This document shows positions 1-9,207 of a stretch of DNA of 64,000 nucleotides, one piece after another. Below the pieces are notes generated by a model. The model had not been told where the DNA came from. It saw only the letters and a list, made by a program, of their open reading frames with translations, and ran no database searches. The DNA is taken from NCBI GenBank assembly GCA_022495995.1, contig JAFEMH010001489.1, positions 402,449-466,448 on the forward strand. The letters run 5' to 3'. How positions within the stretch are numbered: position 1 is the stretch's first letter; each line of letters opens with the position of its first letter. Made by a program: the position numbers and the translations under genes. The stretch is from Adenophora triphylla var. japonica (lineage: Eukaryota; Streptophyta; Magnoliopsida; Asterales; Campanulaceae).

Positions 1-1
1 T

Positions 2-313
2 TCAAATGAATTTGATGTTTTACAATGGTGGTCAAGAAGGAAAGACATTTATCCTATACTTTCCATAGTTGCTAAAGAAGTATTAGCCTCTCCCGCTTCA
101 ACGGTGGCGGTTGAATCGGCATTTAGCGTTGGTGGAAATGTTTTGGATGAAAGACGTTCTCAACTAACAAGTGAAAACTTGGAACATCAACTTTTACTTG
201 GCGATTGGGTTAGAGCGGAAAAAAGGCAACAAGACATGCCTTATGATGAGGATCTATTGGATCCAAGATATCAATACGATGTCGAGGACTCCACGGAAAG
301 TAGTGATGAATGA
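2..313 (+). CDS. hAT transposase C-terminal dimerisation domain, 5'-partial
   Basis: The frame is open from the window edge to the stop at 311-313. It encodes the hAT family C-terminal dimerisation region (hATC): FDVLQWWSRR, then a conserved helix with SPASTVAVESAFSVGGN, the hallmark block of plant hAT transposases. It ends in an acidic serine-rich tail. In hAT transposases this region mediates dimerisation and contributes the last catalytic acidic residue. The matching block of hAT-2 is at 37680-37830 with FDILSWWSRR and CPASTVSVEQVFSIGGN. No defect is visible in the part present, but most of the protein is outside the window. Confidence 0.85.
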   Translation, partial: SNEFDVLQWWSRRKDIYPILSIVAKEVLASPASTVAVESAFSVGGNVLDERRSQLTSENLEHQLLLGDWVRAEKRQQDMPYDEDLLDPRYQYDVEDSTESSDE

Positions 314-540
314 ATGATGTTTTAGATTAATTTTTATTTTAATTAGATTAGTTTAGACTTTAGATTAGATTTATTTTTAATTAATTGTAATAGTTAGGTT
401 GAGGTAAAGGCTCCTAAATGTCCCCCCTTATTTATAAAAGGGTAAGGTTGGTTGTCCCCCTCTTTGTAATTTTATTTTGATTAATAAAATTTAAGGGTAC
501 CGTCCCTTTTTTCTTTTATATACTTGTTTCTTTTAAAAAA

Positions 541-830
541 GTTAAGTTTTCTTTCTTTCAAAATTCATAACTTTTTTTATAAACCTTTTTTCAAAAATGT
601 ATGTAGATAACTTAAGTTTAAAATAGTCTTATTTATCCAAAAAATTGAAAAAAATTAAAAGTTAACTTTTTTCAAAAAACCGTTAACTTTCATTTCTTTA
701 AAAATTCATAACTTTTTTTATAAACCTTTTTGTAAAAAATGTATGTAGTAAACGTAAGTTTAAAATAGTCTTATCTATCCAAAAAAAATTGAAAAAAAAT
801 AAAAGTTAACTTTTTTCAAAAAACCGTTAA
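541..830. repeat. Two tandem copies of a ~141-bp AT-rich unit
   Basis: AAATTCATAA followed by a T run and TAAACC recurs at 561 and 702, and the flanking words (AATGTATGTAG, AGTTTAAAATAGTCTTAT, AAAAGTTAACTTTTTTC) recur with the same spacing. The array lies between the transposase stop and the terminus of hAT-1, the same place where hAT-2 carries its longer minisatellite. Confidence 0.8.
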
Positions 831-852
831 AAAAATTAACTGAAAAATGATA

Positions 853-1016
853 TGCTCGGCCGAGCAACACCAAAGACTCGGCCGAGCAACCCTCAACCCC
901 TAAACCCTAAAAGGGTTGCTCGGCCGAGCAGCACCAAAGACTCGGCCGAGCAACCCTCAAAACCCTAAACCCTAAAAGGGTTGCTCGGCCGAGCAACACC
1001 AAGGACTCGGCCGAGC
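853..1016. repeat. 64-65-bp tandem repeat with CTCGGCCGAG palindromes and CCCTAAA words
   Basis: TGCTCGGCCGAGCA occurs at 853, 917 and 982. Each is followed about 23 bp later by ACTCGGCCGAG, and copies are separated by telomere-like CCCTAAACCCTAA. The unit is repeated about 2.5 times in the subterminal region of hAT-1. Subterminal short repeats are where hAT transposases usually bind; that role here is inference. Confidence 0.85.
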
Positions 1017-1188
1017 ATATCCAAACCGTCAAACCGGAGGTTAACCGGATAACCGTTAAAACCGGAAACCGCCTAAACCGTAACCGGTCTAGCCGGTTAG
1101 GCGGTTCGGTTCCGGTTGGGGTTTTCAAGGTTTGTAACCGCCGGTTGAAAACCGGCTAACCGGCGGTTTTTGGAACCGGCCACGTCTA

Positions 1189-3557
1189 ATTTCAAATGTT
1201 GATGTCATAGCCTCTACAAAATCTTTTAAACATGTTTGAGAAGTAGAGCCATAGACTATGTCATCAACATAGATTTGAACAATGACTGTTTCTTTGCCAT
1301 GCCTTAGGATAAATAAGGTCCTATCTGCTTCACCTCTTGTAAAACCATATTCAAGTAAGAAAGAGGTTAAGCGACCATACCATGCACGTGGAGCTTGTTT
1401 CAAGCCATATAAGGCTTTATCAAGTCTATACACATGGTTTGGTAGATGAGGATCTTCAAATCCTTTTGGTTGTTAAACAAAAACTTCTCCTTTTAAATAA
1501 CCATTTAAAAAGGCAGCTTTAACATCCATTTGAAACAAGGTAATTTTTAGAAAACAAGCTATAGCCAAGAGGAGTCTTATGGATTCTATTCTAGCAACAG
1601 GAACAAAGGTCTCATCAAAGTCAACACCTTCAATTTGGGTGTAACCTTGAGCTACGAGACGAGCTTTGTTCCTAACAATATTTCCTTGCTCATCTGATTT
1701 ATTTTTGAAAATCCATTTTGTACCAATTACATTTGTATTAATGGGACGTGGTACTAAATACCAAACTTCATTACGAGCAAATTGTTCAAGTTTCTCTTGC
1801 ATGGCATGCATCCAAAAATTATCTTTTAAAGCTTCAGAAATATTTTTGGGTTCTAAAGAAGAAACAAAACAGGAATATTTTACCTTGTGGTATGTGGTGG
1901 ACATGCACACATACCTTGCCATTTCACGGTTACTAAAATACCCTTTGTTCCTTGTTCGTACCCCTTCACTTGCTTCTCCAATAATTTGAGAGGAAGGATG
2001 ATCTCTTCTGATCCTAGCTAGTGGATCCCTTCTCAAATCTTCATGCACATGAGCATCATCATCTGACTGTTCATCCTTTTCAGTTGCTGGACTGGTCTTA
2101 GGTGATACCGAAGATGCTATCCCTTCAGTGGCAACACTTGGGCCAGGACCTGGGGTATTACTTACTTGATTTTGATCCTCCAGTTCTTCCAGCAATATCA
2201 ATGGAGATTCCTGTACTCCATCCCCTGTAACACTTGCTAAATTATCAAAAACAACGTTAATTGATTCCTGAATGGTTTTTAACCTAAGGTTATAAACCCT
2301 ATATGCTCGACTGTCCTGATCATACCCAAGAAATATAGCCTTATCACTTTTAGATTCAAATTTAGCTAAGTAATTCCGATCATTTAGAACATAACACACA
2401 CACCCAAATGTATGAAAATAATGAACCTTTGATATCCTACCATTCAAAATTTCATAAGGTGTCATTCTAGTACCAAGTCTTAGAAAAACTTTATTGGCCG
2501 TGTGACAAGCTATGTTTAAGGCCTCAGCCCTAAATCTTTTTTAAATTCTTTTTGAAAACAACATCACACGTTCCATCTCAAGTAAGGTCCTATTTTTTCT
2601 TTCAGCCACCCCATTTTGTTGAGGTGTTTTAGGAGCAGAAAACTCATGTTTAATTCCTTTTAATTCACAAAAAGTAAAGAACAATGAATTATCAAACTCC
2701 GTTCCATGATCAGACCTTATTTGCATGATAAGAGCACAAAACATGTTTTTGATTTTAGCATGTAAGATCTTAAACTTTTCAAAAGTTTCTGATTTTTCTT
2801 TCAAAAAATATACCCAAGTAAATCTAGAAAAATCATCAACTATTATAAAAGTATATCTCTTACCTCCTAAACTGTCTACCTCCACTGGACCCATTAAATC
2901 CATATGCATCAATTGAAAACAGTGAGTTGTCCCAGAATACTCCTCATTATGTTGGGTAGCACTATGGGTAGCACGTGTTTGTTTACCCTTGAGACAATCT
3001 TCACATATGATTTTCGTACTTATGTCCAGACTAGGTATACCTCTTATAGCTTCAGCATTAATGAATTTCACAATGTTTCGAAAATGGACATGACCCAACT
3101 TTTGATGCCACAAGGTAGCATCATCAACCCTCACAGAATGACACACTTGTTTATCCTCAACAAGATAACAGTTATTACTTGACCTAGTACCAGTCATAAC
3201 ACAGTTATTGGTACAATAAAAAACTACACAAGTGTTTTTATTGAATTTCACTTCAAGGTTGTCATCACAAAGTTGGCTAATACTAATTAAATTAGTTACA
3301 AGTTCATCAACATGCAAAACATTTTTCAAAGTAGGAAATTCAGGTACATTTAATATCCCTTTTCCTACTATATTACTCTTGCCACCACCACCATATGTTA
3401 CACTACCACCTTGAATAAGTTCATATTCTTTTAAAAATATTTTTGTTCCTGTCATGTGGCATGAACAACTACTATCAAAATACCATGAACCTTCAACATT
3501 AGTTTTTAAGGCAGTGCACACAACATCACATATTAGGTTAGATTTAGGTTTCCACAC
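1189..3557 (-). pseudogene. Copia Pol: protease, integrase, reverse transcriptase (broken)
   Basis: Domains follow in order. The aspartic protease reads WYFDSSCSCHMTG, with DSS where DSG is usual. Next come a GAG-pre-integrase segment (LWHQKLGHVHFRNI, then CEDCLKGKQ), the integrase core (MDLMGPVEV, RSDHGTEFDN, PQQNGVAERKNRTL) and a copia-type RT with YVDDIVYGS. The frame is constant throughout but is interrupted by TAA at 2541-2543 (end of integrase core) and TAA at 1473-1475 (RT), both consistent with point mutations. The gene is cut by hAT-1 at 1188. Gag and Pol are in different frames separated by about 68 nt, so expression of Pol would have needed frameshifting or splicing. It is now inactive. 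Confidence 0.88.
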
Positions 3558-3624
3558 TTTCCTACTTTGATAATTTTTCTTCGATTGCCCGGTGATATCG
3601 ACGTGCTAGATAGCACTTCGGGTA

Positions 3625-5415
3625 TCACACGAGGCTAATTTGTTTCTTTAAGAGAGTTTTACAATCATTTTTCAAATGTCCAGTAGAGTAACAGTAGTTA
3701 CATATTTTTACCTTGTCAGAAGACTTATCAGAAGATATTAGTTCAACATGGTCTCTTTCTTTAACAAAAACTAACTTATCTTCCTTATTAGACAAAGTAG
3801 ATGTAATAGCATTTAAAGACTCTTGAAAACCCATACCTGCCTTGAGTGGTTTGCTCAACCCAAGAATTGCATCTAACTTGGAAGAACTCGTGTTGAGTTT
3901 CTTAAATGTTGCCTCGGCAAGAGTAAGCTTGGCCTTGACTTTGTCCAGCTCCACATCCTTCTTTGTGAGTTGAACTTCCAATCTAGTCAAGCCATCAGTC
4001 AGGTCTTGAACCTCTTTGGACAGAGAAATCACCTTCTTGTTCTCTTTCTTCCATTCGTCTACCAATTCTTTGCAAAGGTTCTTAAGACTACAAATGAGTT
4101 CATCCTTACTGAACTCCTTACTTGGTTTACCATCTTGTGAACTACCTGCATCCATGTTAACAGAATCCACAAAACAAACAACATTTATCAAATTTAAATC
4201 TGTATACCTATTGGATGATATCTCAGGTGCTATCCCACTTTGGATATCACATGGGGTATCACTGACAGAATCTGAGTCACAATTTGTGACCACCATTGTT
4301 GTTTGATCTGAATCTTCAGATTGATTGGTCTCCTCATCCTCATTGTCACTGAGTGAAACCCATAGGTTCTTTCCCATCTTCCTTAGAGTGTTAGCACACT
4401 CGTTTGAGTAATGACCCCATCCAGAGCAAGCATGACATTGGATTGATTCAAGGTATTTCGGATCAGATCTGGATTGATCTGATGATGCTCTCCTTATGGG
4501 ACCACCTTTCTGAGTAGATGGAAATGTCCTCTTTGGCATTGAATTGTACACCTTGGTTTGTTGCTCTTTAGCCTTTACCTGCACATTTTCTTTGTTAAAT
4601 TTTCTCACCATTGAGTTATATTTCCTAGCAAGTAAGGCAACACTGGCATCTTCACCTAATTCCTCAAAAATTTCGTCATCCTCATTAGTTGAACCACTAG
4701 AGGATTGAACTTTTAAAGCAACACTCTTGCCTTTAGAAGCTTCACTTTGCTCAGCAAGGTTTGACTCAAAATTTTTTAAAATGCTCATTAAGGAATTGAT
4801 GTCCATAGTAGAAAGATTGTGAGCCTCTTCTATAGATGAAACCTTTATATTAAAACGCTCAAGAAGAGTTCTAATAGCCTTTGAAACCAATTGTTTGTTT
4901 GTAAAAGGTTCACCTAAAAGTTGACACTCATTAGCAATGTGAAACAATTTTTCAAAATAAGAGGAAATGGTATCATTTTCACCCATTCTCAATCTTTCAA
5001 ATTTGCCAGTAAGACCTCTAAGTTTGTTTTCACGCACACTAGAATCACCTTCACAAAACCTTTGTAAAATATCCCAAGCTTCTTGAGCTGTGGAACTATT
5101 TTGAACAAGTTTAAAAATATGCATGTCAACCCACTCAAAGATAGCATTAAGAGCTTTCTCATTATAGTTAGCTAGGGTGATCTCTTCATTAGTCCACTCG
5201 CCTTCAGGTTTAACCTGAATATCACCATCCTCATCAGGAGGTAATAGTGGAAGAGAATACCCATTAACTATAGATCGCCACGCTCGAAGATCAATTGATT
5301 TGATATGCGAGCGAAGACGAATTTTCCAATATGCATAATTCGAACCATCTAATACAGGAAGACGTTTTTGGTTTGGATTTGCAGGATCAAAAGCCATGAC
5401 ACCTAGACCAAGCAC
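3625..5415 (-). CDS. Copia Gag polyprotein (596 codons)
   Basis: This is the nucleocapsid/capsid precursor of the copia element. The N-terminus has the plant copia Gag signature (LPVLDGSNYAYWKIRL near residue 20), followed by a helical capsid region of the UBN2/DUF4219 type. A CCHC zinc knuckle CHACSGWGHYSNEC lies near residue 328, a coiled-coil-like charged stretch at about 440-510, and a second knuckle CNYCYSTGHLKNDC near residue 575. The frame is fully open while pol has stops. The start chosen is the first Met, 21 nt after the primer-binding site; MAFDPANP seven codons later is an equally plausible start. The gag stop at 3625 precedes pol, which is in a different frame. Confidence 0.88.
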   Translation of the reverse strand: MLGLGVMAFDPANPNQKRLPVLDGSNYAYWKIRLRSHIKSIDLRAWRSIVNGYSLPLLPPDEDGDIQVKPEGEWTNEEITLANYNEKALNAIFEWVDMHIFKLVQNSSTAQEAWDILQRFCEGDSSVRENKLRGLTGKFERLRMGENDTISSYFEKLFHIANECQLLGEPFTNKQLVSKAIRTLLERFNIKVSSIEEAHNLSTMDINSLMSILKNFESNLAEQSEASKGKSVALKVQSSSGSTNEDDEIFEELGEDASVALLARKYNSMVRKFNKENVQVKAKEQQTKVYNSMPKRTFPSTQKGGPIRRASSDQSRSDPKYLESIQCHACSGWGHYSNECANTLRKMGKNLWVSLSDNEDEETNQSEDSDQTTMVVTNCDSDSVSDTPCDIQSGIAPEISSNRYTDLNLINVVCFVDSVNMDAGSSQDGKPSKEFSKDELICSLKNLCKELVDEWKKENKKVISLSKEVQDLTDGLTRLEVQLTKKDVELDKVKAKLTLAEATFKKLNTSSSKLDAILGLSKPLKAGMGFQESLNAITSTLSNKEDKLVFVKERDHVELISSDKSSDKVKICNYCYSTGHLKNDCKTLLKKQISLV

Positions 5416-5435
5416 TTAGTATCGTCAAGTGACCT

Positions 5436-5447
5436 GCTCTGATACCA
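5436..5447 (-). other. Copia primer-binding site (initiator tRNA-Met type)
   Basis: On the minus strand the sequence is TGGTATCAGAGC, the standard plant copia primer-binding site complementary to the 3' end of initiator tRNA-Met. It lies 2 nt inside the LTR end, as expected. Confidence 0.92.
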
Positions 5448-5449
5448 AT

Positions 5450-6584
5450 TGAAATTGTCACGGCCAGAATCACAAGTGATATCCAAGGTGATAACAGCAC
5501 CAACGATAGCACTTGGGATAACACACACACACTTCGAAAATAAAACAATTTTGTAAAAGAGTTTGCAGCAGAATAAAAACACTAAAATTATTTTTCTCAA
5601 GTTATATAAATATTACTTAAGAGTGCCTCTTAGGCAAGACTTTATAATCACTATAAATGAATTTAAAAAGCCGAAAATGTTCCCTATAGCCAGTGTTCTA
5701 AAAGACCCCGCCTAAGGGCGCCTAGGCCCCGCCTAAGCGCTAGGTCCCTCTCCAATGCCTAGTTCTAAGCCCCGCTTAGGTCCCGACTAGTCCCCGCCTA
5801 GGCGCTAGGCCCGGCTCCGCCGCCTAACATCCGCCTAGCGCTTTTTAGAACCTTGCCTATAGCTATAACAATTTTGAGCTCTATGGAATAAGAGATAAAG
5901 AACGAAATCCTATCCTAGCCTTCACACAACTTGATACCAATGTAATCAAGTGCGAAATTACAAGGGAGGAAGAATTAAAAGAACCAAACAAAAAACTCTA
6001 TCTCTAAACTTTCGAAGGTGTGAATGTGTTGGTGTAAATTGGCATGTCTTCAAATGAAACCTTCCAAGCTTATTTATAGTCTTCAAATACTTGAAGGCTA
6101 CTCAAATAACAGCCTTGGGGCTGTATATGCACGTTGAGGGAGTGTAGGGAGAGTGGTTGAAGTTGTTCCTTAATTTTAGCTCCCACTTCCTCAATTGTAG
6201 CAACCAAGTTGATTTATCTCCAAGTCAAGCTTCCACGCCTTGTACTCCCAAGCTTTATCAACCTTGTACTCTTCTTTTATTCAGCAACAACTCCTTGACC
6301 AAGTCTCCACACGTTTTTTTTTAATTGTTGTTGCTAAAATACCGAATTTATGCATAAAATCATATTATTCCAAATTTCACACGTGTCTAACTCTTCCTTT
6401 GATGCTATTGCACTCTGAAATATAAACATAAATCATAGACTATACAGATTATATTAGCACATTAGTCTATTAAATAATAAACAAGAAATATGCAACTATA
6501 TAAATTTCAGTTCAGGAAATCATCTGCGATATCACCTGAAATTTGGGAAATCATCTACGATATCACCTGCAGTTTACACTAACA
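5450..6584 (-). repeat. Copia 5' LTR (~1.1 kb)
   Basis: On the minus strand it starts TGTTAGTGTAAACTGCAGG and ends ACAATTTCA next to the primer-binding site, giving TG...CA ends. The start at 6584 is inferred because the second LTR is not in the window. Near its outer end a 31-bp unit containing GATATCACCTG is repeated twice (about 6515-6575). A 165-bp hAT MITE is inserted at 5691-5855. Five bases GCATA separate the LTR from a Stowaway MITE. Confidence 0.7.
5691..5855. mobile_element. GC-rich hAT MITE with 8-bp TSD, inside the copia LTR
   Basis: The ends are CAGTGTTCTAAAAG and, reverse complemented, CAAGGTTCTAAAAAG. The interior is built of CGCCTA/TAGGCG words. It is flanked by a perfect 8-bp duplication CCTATAGC (5683-5690 and 5856-5863), the duplication length of hAT elements. 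A relative without a clear right end is at about 8225. Confidence 0.85.
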
Positions 6585-6589
6585 GCATA

Positions 6590-6867
6590 CTCCCTCCGTC
6601 CCGGATTAAGATTCACCAATTTGGTGAAACACGCAAATTAAGAAAGCAATATATATATATTCAAAAATAATGGGAGTGGGAGAAGGGTTGTGAGAGGAAA
6701 AAAGTGAGTGGATATGACAAGTGGGACCCATAATTTAAATGTGTGAGAGAGAAAAGTTAGTGGGTATAATAGAATATTAACAAACCTTTTCCATTTTAGG
6801 AAATGTGAAGCTTGTAACGGGACGCCCTTTTGGGTAATTGGTGAATCTTAAGCTGGAACGAAGGAAA
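6590..6867. mobile_element. Stowaway-type MITE (aged)
   Basis: It begins CTCCCTCCGTCCCGG after TA, continues with AAGATTCACCAATT, and ends with the inverted complement AATTGGTGAATCTTAAG, decayed to GGAACGAAGGAAATG. The right boundary is approximate. Confidence 0.7.
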
Positions 6868-7978
6868 TGTGCCTTAAAAAGTATCGATGTGCGTCTTAAA
6901 GAATGCTAACTGTAATGTTAAAGAGTGCTGGTGCTAAAAAGAGTGTAGTTGATATTATTAAAAAGTGTCGGTATCAGATTGTGTCGGTGTTAATGATGAA
7001 AAATGCAGCGCGTTTTAATAAGTTTTGAATATTTACTAAAATGCCACAACTTTTAAAAGAGTGTAGTGATAGTGTAAAAAATATTGTTTGTGCCAATAAT
7101 AAAAAATGTCAGCACTAAAATTAGTGTTAGTGTTAGTAATAAAAAGTGACAGTATCAGTGTTGAAAAGTGATAGTGATAGTGTTGAAAAGTATCAACGCG
7201 TCAATAAGCTATGGTTTTTTAAAAAATGATGCTCCTCATTTATAAATCATTTATAAAACACGTTTTTTTTTCAAAAAAATTATGAAAAACTATTTTTTTC
7301 AAGATTTTGAATTTTTCATAACAATCATGAAAACCCTGTTTTTAAAACGTGCAATGTTATTATTATAAATAAGTAAAACTTCTTTTTAAATAAGTGTTGG
7401 CAATTTTATAAATAATCGAAGCTTCTTTTAAACATTGCAATGACATTTTTGTAAATAATCGAAACTTATCAATACGTTTCACATCACACTATTTAAAACT
7501 CCATCTGACATTCTTTAAAGTTATATCTTAGCATTATCAGACATATGGATTGACACTTTCGAACACATGTATTACACTTAATAACACATGAACTAACACT
7601 AACAAAACACTCAATAACACATGAACTAAAACTAACAAAACAAATGCACTGCTCTTTACACACTACCACATGCAATCTGAAAACACTACCACTAATACTC
7701 TCTTAACACTCTCACTTATAAAAGTTTCAGAGAATCGTTTGAATACATAAACGACATCTTTTGGACCTTCAAACCATGTATATCAACGCTGGGTCGATTG
7801 CCACGCATGACCTCAAACGAGTCCATAAACCCAATTAATTATGCATTGGCACTGTTAAGCGTATGCGCTAACGTTATTTATCACTCACACTAGCATGGTT
7901 TAAGTATTTTTTTATTCCAGCACTAGTTTTTTTTTCCTGAGTGTCGGTCCCAGTGTTTTTTTTACCCCTAGTTGTAGT
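6868..7978 (-). mobile_element. CACTA-like element terminus (fragment)
   Basis: Read on the minus strand from 7978 the sequence begins CACTACAACTAGGGG, a CACTA-type terminal inverted repeat. Behind it lies DNA full of short AGTGTTAGTG/GTGTCGGTG words, like the subterminal repeats of En/Spm elements. No transposase is visible and no opposite end was found, so this is a fragment or small derivative. No protein-coding gene is evident in this stretch. Confidence 0.4.
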
Positions 7979-8224
7979 GGGATTTAGTGCATGTTATATT
8001 GTTTTTTAGTGCCGCTGATAGTGTTTTTAAGAGTCCATCGCACACGAATTCCACTTATTTTCCGAGCGCAAAATTTGACTTATTTACAAAAGTATCAACA
8101 TTCATTTTGAAAAATCATTTTTCATGTTCACTTAGAAAACACATAGAAAACACATGTTTTTTGTAATATCAACTTCTATTGGTCTAGAATTTCCTTGAAT
8201 AAGGGCGCGCGTTGTAATTGTTGG

Positions 8225-8400
8225 GTTTGGGAAGTGTTCTAAAAAGCAAGATTGGCTCCCGCCTATACGCTATGCGGGATCCAGGCGCCACGATTTACCA
8301 TTAGGCGACCAAATTAGGCGTTATACGAGCATAGACAGATTAGGTGGTCCAGACGAATTTAGCGGATTTAAGAGGGATTAGTCGGGTATAGGTGATCTAA
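8225..8400. mobile_element. Remnant related to the 5691-5855 MITE
   Basis: The segment starts AAGTGTTCTAAAAAGC and continues with degenerate CGCCTA/TAGGCG words as in the MITE in the copia LTR. The right terminus is not recognisable. The following stretch to about 8990 shows no gene. Confidence 0.45.
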
Positions 8401-9035
8401 GTATTTTTAATTTTATTTTTGTTAGTTGCCCTAAAACGACATCGTTTTACAAGGATCGAAAATGAAAACAAAAGACACGATTAAATTTGACCTTACCTTA
8501 GTTTATATTGTGGATGATGAAATATATTTATAATTTTTATATTCTCTGTAACCTTTGTCTCTGAATTCTTGGCTATGTTTATAGTATGAAAATAGGGAGA
8601 GTGACCGGAAAGTTCTAAAAAAGTATCATAATGTCCGAGAAGTTCCTTCACCATGTTGTATTATAGATATAGTATTATATTTACATATGAGTGAATATAA
8701 TAATATTGCATGCAGTATTATATTTTACTGCATAAGAACTTCCTGGTCATTTCGATTTAATGAGGAACTTGAGAGGAAGTGATTTGTTCCAAAAGGAACT
8801 TCCGAATCAAATTCCCTTGAAAATCTATAGTATAAATTAGGGAGAAGTTTGCTACGGTTTTTTGAACAGTTCCAAGCGGCGAAATTCCCATTTTACCTTT
8901 AATTGTTTTTTTATTTAAATAAAAAAATCACGCGGCCTTGGACAATGCCAAATAATTTGGAAATGTATGCAGATTAGTTTGGTAGTTTGGTCGGTGAACA
9001 CGGGCGTACTTTCTTAATGTGCCCAACTCAAACTT

Positions 9036-9130
9036 TGGGCCGCTATTTTACTTTTGAGTTTGGGCCTGGCCCAGCTTCAACAGTCCAGAGTATATATCGC
9101 ATAACAAAACCAAGGGAAGCCCTAAACCCT
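9036..9130 (+). promoter_or_regulatory. RPL35 promoter: site II motifs, TATA box, telo-box-like element
   Basis: TGGGCC occurs at 9036-9041 and 9061-9066, with the reverse form GGCCCA at 9068-9073; these are site II elements. TATATA follows at 9091 and a telo-box-like AAACCCT at 9124-9130 in the leader. In plants, site II motifs with a telo-box near the start are the standard arrangement that co-regulates ribosomal protein genes in dividing cells. The ATG lies about 110 bp after the TATA box. Confidence 0.75.
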
Positions 9131-9207
9131 TCTATTTCATTTTCTTCTAGGGTTCTGAAGACCAGCCTCCTCTTCCTACCCAACCATTGTCATACAAAGG
9201 CGGCGCC

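Larger units (their letters stand above)
1..1188 (+). mobile_element. hAT transposon hAT-1, 3' part
   Basis: This is the 3' portion of a hAT-superfamily DNA transposon; the 5' part lies outside the window. It contains the transposase C-terminus (2-313), a 3' untranslated part, two tandem repeat blocks, and a GC-rich terminus rich in ACCGG/CCGGTT words. I place its end at 1188 because the reverse complement there reads TAGACGTGGCC, close to the end of hAT-2 (TAGGTATGGCC at 40110). Directly after it the copia reverse transcriptase reading begins in mid-domain. The segment 400-510 closely matches 38060-38180 of hAT-2, so the two belong to one family. The 8-bp target duplication would be ATTTCAAA at 1189-1196 but cannot be confirmed without the other end. 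Confidence 0.8.
1189..6584 (-). mobile_element. Ty1/copia retrotransposon, 3' end cut off by hAT-1
   Basis: Reading the minus strand from 6584 downward the order is 5' LTR (6584-5450), primer-binding site (5447-5436), gag (5415-3625), then protease, integrase and reverse transcriptase (3557-1189). The integrase-before-RT order defines Ty1/copia. The element stops inside the RT, a few codons after the YVDDI active site, where hAT-1 is inserted. RNase H and the 3' LTR must lie left of the window. Two in-frame stops in pol show it is not autonomous. Confidence 0.9.
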
